Origin: Coriaria nepalensis
Taxonomy: Eukaryota; Streptophyta; Magnoliopsida; Cucurbitales; Coriariaceae
Assembly (NCBI GenBank): GCA_027186245.1
Contig: CP114482.1
Location: 20,231,209-20,295,208 of the forward strand
Direction: 5' to 3'
DNA: 64,000 bases
Part shown: positions 59,072 through 64,000 of the stretch, piece after piece
Numbering within the stretch: the first letter of the stretch is position 1
How the letters are laid out: the number at the start of each line of letters is the position of its first letter
Program-made: the position numbers and the translations under genes
The notes under the pieces: model-generated
Told to the model about the DNA's origin: nothing
Database searches by the model: none
Seen by the model: the letters and a program-made list of their open reading frames with translations, nothing else

Positions 59072-62000
59072 GGTGATTCAATGACATGATTTTAAGGCTA
59101 TACAAATGCTTAGTTGCCTTCAAAATATCCATTGCAAGTTATGCACAAAAGCCGTGATTGAGGTGCGAAAAAGGATTTCGTTTAAATTTCTTTGAAATGA
59201 TTTAATTACTAGAAGAGACTCGATGACATGATTTCAAGGCTAAACAATGGATAATTTGCTTGAAAACATCAATTGCAAGTTATGCACAAAAGTCTCGATT
59301 GAAGAGCGAAAATAGAATTTGTTCAAAATGCTTTCAAATGATTTGATGACTAGAAGAGACTCAATGACATGATTGTAAGGCTAAAAAGATGCATAGTTGC
59401 CTTTAATTATTGAATTGAAAGTTCTGAACGAAAGTTGTGTTTGAAGTGCGAAAAGATAGAATTCTTTCGAATTACTTTTAATTGATTTAATGACTAGAGA
59501 GGACTCAATGACATGATTTTAACGCTAAACAAACGCATAATTGCCTTCAATAGATCAATTGCATGTTTTGCACAAAAGTCGTGTTTGAAATGCGAAAATA
59601 GAATTCGTTTGAATTGATTTCGAATGATTTACTGACTAAAAGTGACTCAATGACATGATTTTAAGGCTATACAAATGCCTAGTTGCCTTCAAAAGATCCA
59701 TTGCAAATTATGCACAAAAGCCGTGGTTCAGGTGCGAAAAAAGATTTCGTTTAAATTTCTTTAAAATGATTTAATTACTAGAAGAGACTCGATGACATGA
59801 TTTCAAGGCTTAAACAATGGATAATTTGCTTGAAAACATCAATTGCAAGTTATGCACAAAAGTCTCGATTGAAGAGCGAAAATAGAATTTGTTCAAAATG
59901 CTTTCAAATGATTTGATGACTAGAAGAGACTCAATAACATGATTGTAAGGCTAAGAAGATGCATAGTTGCCTTTAATTATTGAATTGAAAGTTCTGAACG
60001 AAAGTCGTGTCTGAAGTGCGAAAAAATAGAATTCTTTCGAATTACTTTTAATTGATTTAATGACTAGAGAAGACTCAATGACATGATTTTAAGGCTAAAC
60101 AAACGCATCATTGCCTTCAATAGATCAATTGCATGTTTTGCACAAAAGTCGTGTTTAAAATGCGAAAATAGAATTCGTTTGAATTGATTACGAATGATTT
60201 ACTGACTAAAAGTGATTCAATGACATGATTTTAAGGCTATACAAATGCCTAGTTGCCTTCAAAAGATCCATTGCAAGTTATGCACAAAAGCCGTGGTTGA
60301 GGTGCAAAAAAAGATTTCGTTTAAATTTCTTCGAAATGATTTAATTACTAAAAGAGACTCGATGACATGATTTCAAGGCTAAACAATGGATAATTTGCTT
60401 GAAAACATCAATTGCAAGTTATGCACAAAAGTCTCGATTGAAGAGCGAAAATAGAATTTGTTCAAAATTCTTTCACATGATTTGATGACTAGAAGAGACT
60501 CAATGACATAATTTTAAGGCTAAAAAGATGCATAGTTGCCTTCAATTTTTGAATTGAAAGTTCTGAACGAAAGTCGTGTTTGAAGTGCGAAAAAATAGAA
60601 TTCTTTCGAATTACTTTTAATTGATTTAATTCCTAGAGAAGACTCAATGACATGATTTTAAGGCAAAACAAACGCATAATTGCCTTCAATAGATCAATTG
60701 CATGTTTTGCACAAAAGTCGTGTTTGAAATGCGAAAATAGACCTCGTTTGAATTGATTACGAATGATTTACTGACTAAAAGTGACTCAATGACATGATTT
60801 TAAGGCTATACAAATGCCTAGTTGCCTTCAAAAGATCCATTGCAAATTATGCACGAAACTATTGGTTTAAGTGCGAAAAAAGATTTCCTTCGAATTTCTT
60901 TGAAATGATTTAATTACTAAAAGAGACTCAATGACATGATTTCAAGGCTGAACAATGGATAATTTGCTTGAATAGGTAAATTGGAAGTTATGCACAAAAG
61001 TCTCGTTTAAAGAGCGAAAATAGAATTTGTTCGTAATGGTTTTAAAATATTTGATGACTAGAAGAGACTCAATGGCATGATTTTAAGGCGAAAAAGATGC
61101 ATAGTTGCCTTTAATTGGTGAATTGCAAGTTCTGAACGAAAGTCGTGTTTGAAGTGCGAAAAAATAGAATTCTTTCGAATTACTTTTAATTGATTTAATG
61201 ACTAGAGAAGACTCAATGACATGATTTTAAGGCTAAACAAACGCATAATTGCCTTCAATAGATCAATTGCATGTTTTGCACAAAAGTCGTGTTTAAAATG
61301 CGAAAATAGAATTCGTTTGAATTGATTACGAATGATTTACTGACTAAAGGTGATTCAATGACATGATTTTAAGGCTATACAAATGCCTAGTTGCCTTCAA
61401 AAGATCCATTGCAAATTATGCACGAAACTATTGGTTTAAGTGCGAAAAAAGATTTCCTTCGAATTTCTTTGAAATGATTTAATTACTAAAAGAGACTCAA
61501 TGACATGATTTCAAGGCTGAACAATGGATAATTTGCTTGAATAGGTAAATTGGAAGTTATGTACAAAAGTCTCGTTTAAAGAGCGAAAATAGAATTTGTT
61601 CGTAATGGTTTTAAAATATTTGATGACTAGAAGAGACTCAATGGCATGATTTTAAGGCGAAAAAGATGCATAGTTGCCTTTAATTGGTGAATTGCAAGTT
61701 CTGAACGAAAGTCGTGTTTGAAGTGCGAAAAAATAGAATTCTTTCGAATTACTTTTAATTGATTTAATGACTAGAGAAGACTCAATGACATGATTTTAAG
61801 GCTAAACAAACGCATAATTGCCTTCAATAGATCAATTGCATGTTTTGCACAAAAGTCGTGTTTGAAATGCGAAAATAGAATTCGTTTGAATTGATTTTGA
61901 ATGATTTACTGACTAAAAGTGACTCAATGACATGATTTTAAGGCTATACAAATGCCTAGTTGCCTTCAAAAGATCCATTGCAAATTACGTACAAAAGCTG

Positions 62001-62460
62001 TGGTTCAGGTGCGAAAAAAGATTTCGTTTAAATTTCTTTGAAATGATTTAATTACTAGAAGAGACTCGATGACATGATTTCAAGGCTAAATAATCGATAA
62101 TTTGCTTGAATAGATCAATTGCAAGTTATGCAGAAAAGTCTCGATTGAAGAGCGAAAATAGAATTTGTTCAAAATGCTTTCAAATGATTTGATGACTAGA
62201 AGAGATTCAATGACATGATTTTAAGGCTAAAAAGATGCATAGTTGCCTTCAATTTTTGAATTGAAAGTTCTGAACGAAAGTCGTGTTTGAAGTGCGAAAA
62301 AATAGAATTCTTTCGAATTACTTTTAATTGATTTAATGACTAGAGAAGACTCAATGACATGATTTTAAGGCTAAACAAACGCATAATTGCCTTCAATAGA
62401 TCAATTGCATGTTTTGCACAAAAGTCGTATTTGAAATGCGAAAATAGAATTCGTTTGAAT
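59072..62460. repeat. Mosaic family A units assembled from upstream haplotypes
   Basis: About six units, each traceable upstream: the AAAGGTGATTC / GTGCGAAAAGATAG unit (like 47.1-47.7 kb), the GATTTAAAATG-type B monomer with AAGGCTTAAAC and GGCTAAGAAG (like 48.3 kb), the GTGCAAAAAAAG unit (60,300, like 48.9 kb), then two adjacent CGAAACTATTGG units whose TATTGG lies at 60,860 and 61,429, 569 bp apart. The unit with TTACGTACAAAAGCTGTGG recurs near 61,985. Fresh substitutions include CAAAATTCTTTCAC (about 60,463) and TTTTAACGCTAAAC (about 59,517). Confidence 0.8.
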
Positions 62461-64000
62461 TGATTTCGAATGATTTACTGACCCAAATTGACTCAATGAC
62501 ATGATTTTAAGGCGATACAAATGCCTAGTTGCCTTCAAAAGATCCATTGCAAATTATGTACAAAAGCCGTGGTTCAGGTGTGAAAAAAGATTTCGTTTAA
62601 ATTTCTTTGAAATGATTTAATTACTAGAAGAGACTCGATGACATGATTTCAAGGCCAAACAATGGATAATTTGCTTGAATAGGTAAATTGGAAGTTATGC
62701 ACAAAAGTCTCGTTTAAAGAGCGAAAATAGAATTTGTTCCTAATGGTTTTAAAATATTTGATGACTAGAAGAGACTCAATGGCATGATTTTAAGGCGAAA
62801 AAGATGCATAGTTGCCTTTAATTGGTGAATTGCAAGTTCTGAACGAAAGTCGTGTTTGAAGTGCGAAAAAATAGAATTCTTTCGAATTACTTTTAATTGA
62901 TTTAACGACTAGAGAAGACTCAATCACATGATTTTAAGGCTAAACAAACGCATAATTGCCTTCAATAGATCAATTGCATGTTTTGCACAAAAGTCGTGTT
63001 TGAAATGCGAAAATAGAATTTGTTTGAATTGATTTCGAATGATTTACTGACTAAAAGTGACTCAATGACATGATTTTAAAGCTAAAAAGATGCAGAGTTG
63101 CATTTAAAAGATCCATTGCAAATTATGCACGAAAGTATTGGTTCAAGTGCGAAAAAATATTTCGTTCGAATTTATTTGAAATGATTTAATTACTAAAAGA
63201 GACTCAATGACATGATTTCAAGGCTAAACAATGGATAATTTGCTTGAATAGATCAATTGCAAGTTATGCACAAAAGTCTCGATTGAAGAGCGAAAATAGA
63301 ATTTGTTCAAAATGCTTTCAAATGATTTGATGACTAGAAGAGACTCAATGACATGATTTTAAGGCTAAAAAGATGCATAGTTGCCTTCAATTATTGAATT
63401 GAAAGTTCTGAACGAAATTCGTGTTTGAAGTGTGAAAAAATAGAATTGTTTCGAATTACTTTTAATTGATTTAATGACTAGAGAAGACTCAATGACATGA
63501 TTTTAAGGCTAAACAAACGCATAATTGCCATCAATAGATCAATTGCATGTTTTGCACAAAAGTCGTGTTTGAAATGCGAAAATAGAATTCGTTTGAATTG
63601 ATTTCGAATGATTTACTGACTAAAAGTGACTCAATGACATGATTTTAAGGCTATACAAATGCCTAGTTGCCTTCAAAAGATCCATTGCAAATTATGTACA
63701 AAAGCCGTGGTTGAGGTGTGAAAAAAGATTTCGTTTAAATTTCTTTGCAATGATTTAATTACTAGAGGAGACTCAATGACATGATTTCAAGGCTAAACAA
63801 TGGATAATTTGCTTGAATAGATCAATTGCAAGTTATGCACAAAAGTCTCGTTTAAAGAGCGAAAATAGAATTTGTTCGTAATGGTTTTAAATGATTTGAT
63901 GACTAGAAGAGATTCAATGACATGATTTTAAGGCTAAAAAGATGCATAGTTGCCTTCAATTTTTGAATTGAAAGTTCTGAACGAAAGTCGTGTTTGAAGT
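62461..64000. repeat. Right-end family A units with more private variants
   Basis: The last 2.7 units carry changes not seen in bulk units: GACCCAAATTGAC (about 62,480), GGTGTGAAAAAAG, GGCCAAACAATGG, TTCCTAATGG, TTTAACGACTAG (about 62,902), AATCACATG, TTTTAAAGCTAAAAAGATGCAGAG inside an A monomer (read as TTTTAAAGCTAAAAAG then ATGCAGAG, about 63,076), TTGCATTTAAAAG and TCTTTGCAATG. They still keep 569-bp phase (A starts at 63,041 and 63,610). The A monomer at 63,041 carries a C-like tract, suggesting gene-conversion-like exchange between monomer types. Confidence 0.72.

Larger units (their letters stand above)
1..64000. repeat. Satellite DNA array spanning the entire window
   Basis: The whole window is built from head-to-tail monomers of about 136-144 bp that align with each other from end to end. 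A recognisable core (CTCAATGACATGATTT followed by AAGGCT, with variants) recurs about every 142 bp in family A and in one of the three family B monomers. No monomer is inverted and I found no unique sequence, mobile element or simple-sequence tract between repeats. Stop codons recur in the repeat, and neither 569 nor 419 is a multiple of three, so any reading frame shifts at each unit. No coding gene is supported on either strand. Multi-level higher-order structure is characteristic of eukaryotic centromeric or pericentromeric satellites; that location is an inference, since no flanking chromosome sequence is present. Confidence 0.97.
23821..64000. repeat. Family A satellite array, right block (569-bp tetrameric HOR)
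   Basis: About 70 copies of the A-B-C-D unit, continuing to the window end (the last A-monomer starts I checked are at 63,041 and 63,610, 569 bp apart). Compared with the left block, more unit haplotypes are present and they occur in repeated runs of two to seven units, showing serial multi-unit amplification. Small indels are rare: an extra T in AAGGCTTAAACAAT, a 2-bp loss at about 33,621, and a 20-bp duplication in two D monomers. The array is open at the right edge. Confidence 0.95.

Noticed and set aside
1..63660. Circular or wrapped sequence, because bases 1-60 equal 63,601-63,660
   Set aside because: The identity only reflects array phase; the same 60 bases, or nearly so, occur in many other units.
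1..64000. Protein-coding genes or a long repetitive-protein gene
   Set aside because: Stop codons recur in the repeat sequence, for example TGA in ATGACATGA and TAA in AAGGCTAAAC. Unit lengths of 569 and 419 are not multiples of three, so no frame can stay open across units.
1..64000. Plasmid iterons or a prokaryotic replication origin
   Set aside because: Period, total length of 64 kb, nested HOR structure and absence of any replication gene do not fit bacterial iterons.
1..64000. Assignment to the Tenebrio molitor 142-bp satellite or another named satellite
   Set aside because: Monomer length is compatible, but I cannot match the sequence without a search. A BLAST or RepeatMasker comparison against known satellites would decide; length alone is not evidence.
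1..64000. rDNA intergenic spacer subrepeats or tRNA arrays
   Set aside because: No rRNA sequence or tRNA box pattern was seen, and the array is far longer than ordinary spacer subrepeats.

Overview
The whole 64 kb window is tandem satellite DNA. I see no gene, RNA gene, transposon or unique-sequence gap. Every position belongs to a head-to-tail array of related AT-rich monomers of about 136-144 bp (roughly one third G+C in lines I counted), all in the same orientation. Array length, nested higher-order repeats (HORs) and lack of coding capacity point to a eukaryotic chromosome, most plausibly a centromeric, pericentromeric or other heterochromatic block. I do not recognise the satellite. Monomers near 142 bp are known in tenebrionid beetles, but other animals and plants have similar lengths, so the species is left open.

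Layout. (1) 1-6,206: family A, a four-monomer HOR (A-B-C-D = 142+141+144+142 = 569 bp), with unit starts repeating exactly every 569 bp (10, 579, 1148, 1717, 2286, 2855, 3424, 3993, 4562, 5131, 5700). At the left edge two alternating unit types build a 1,138-bp second-level repeat. (2) 6,207-23,820: family B, a related three-monomer HOR (P-Q-R = 136+140+143 = 419 bp), about 42 units, with further tandem duplications of 2,515 bp and 2,937 bp. (3) 23,821-64,000: family A again, about 70 units, arranged as a mosaic of multi-unit duplications with periods of 569, 1,138/1,159, 2,276, 2,846, 3,415 and 3,985 bp, and long-range copies displaced by 13,660 and 25,427 bp.

The A/B switches are base-level clean. 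Each makes one chimeric monomer of normal length, and both lie in short sequence shared by the two families near the monomer midpoint, so monomer phase is never lost. Family A variants are shared across the family B block: a block of about 2.4 kb at 3,240-5,690 recurs at 28,667-31,117, and a rare C-monomer haplotype occurs at about 5,990 and 25,727. The two A arrays therefore share recent ancestry. Unequal exchange or multi-unit amplification explains the layout. Near-identical copies this long are also where assemblies go wrong, so copy numbers should be treated with care.
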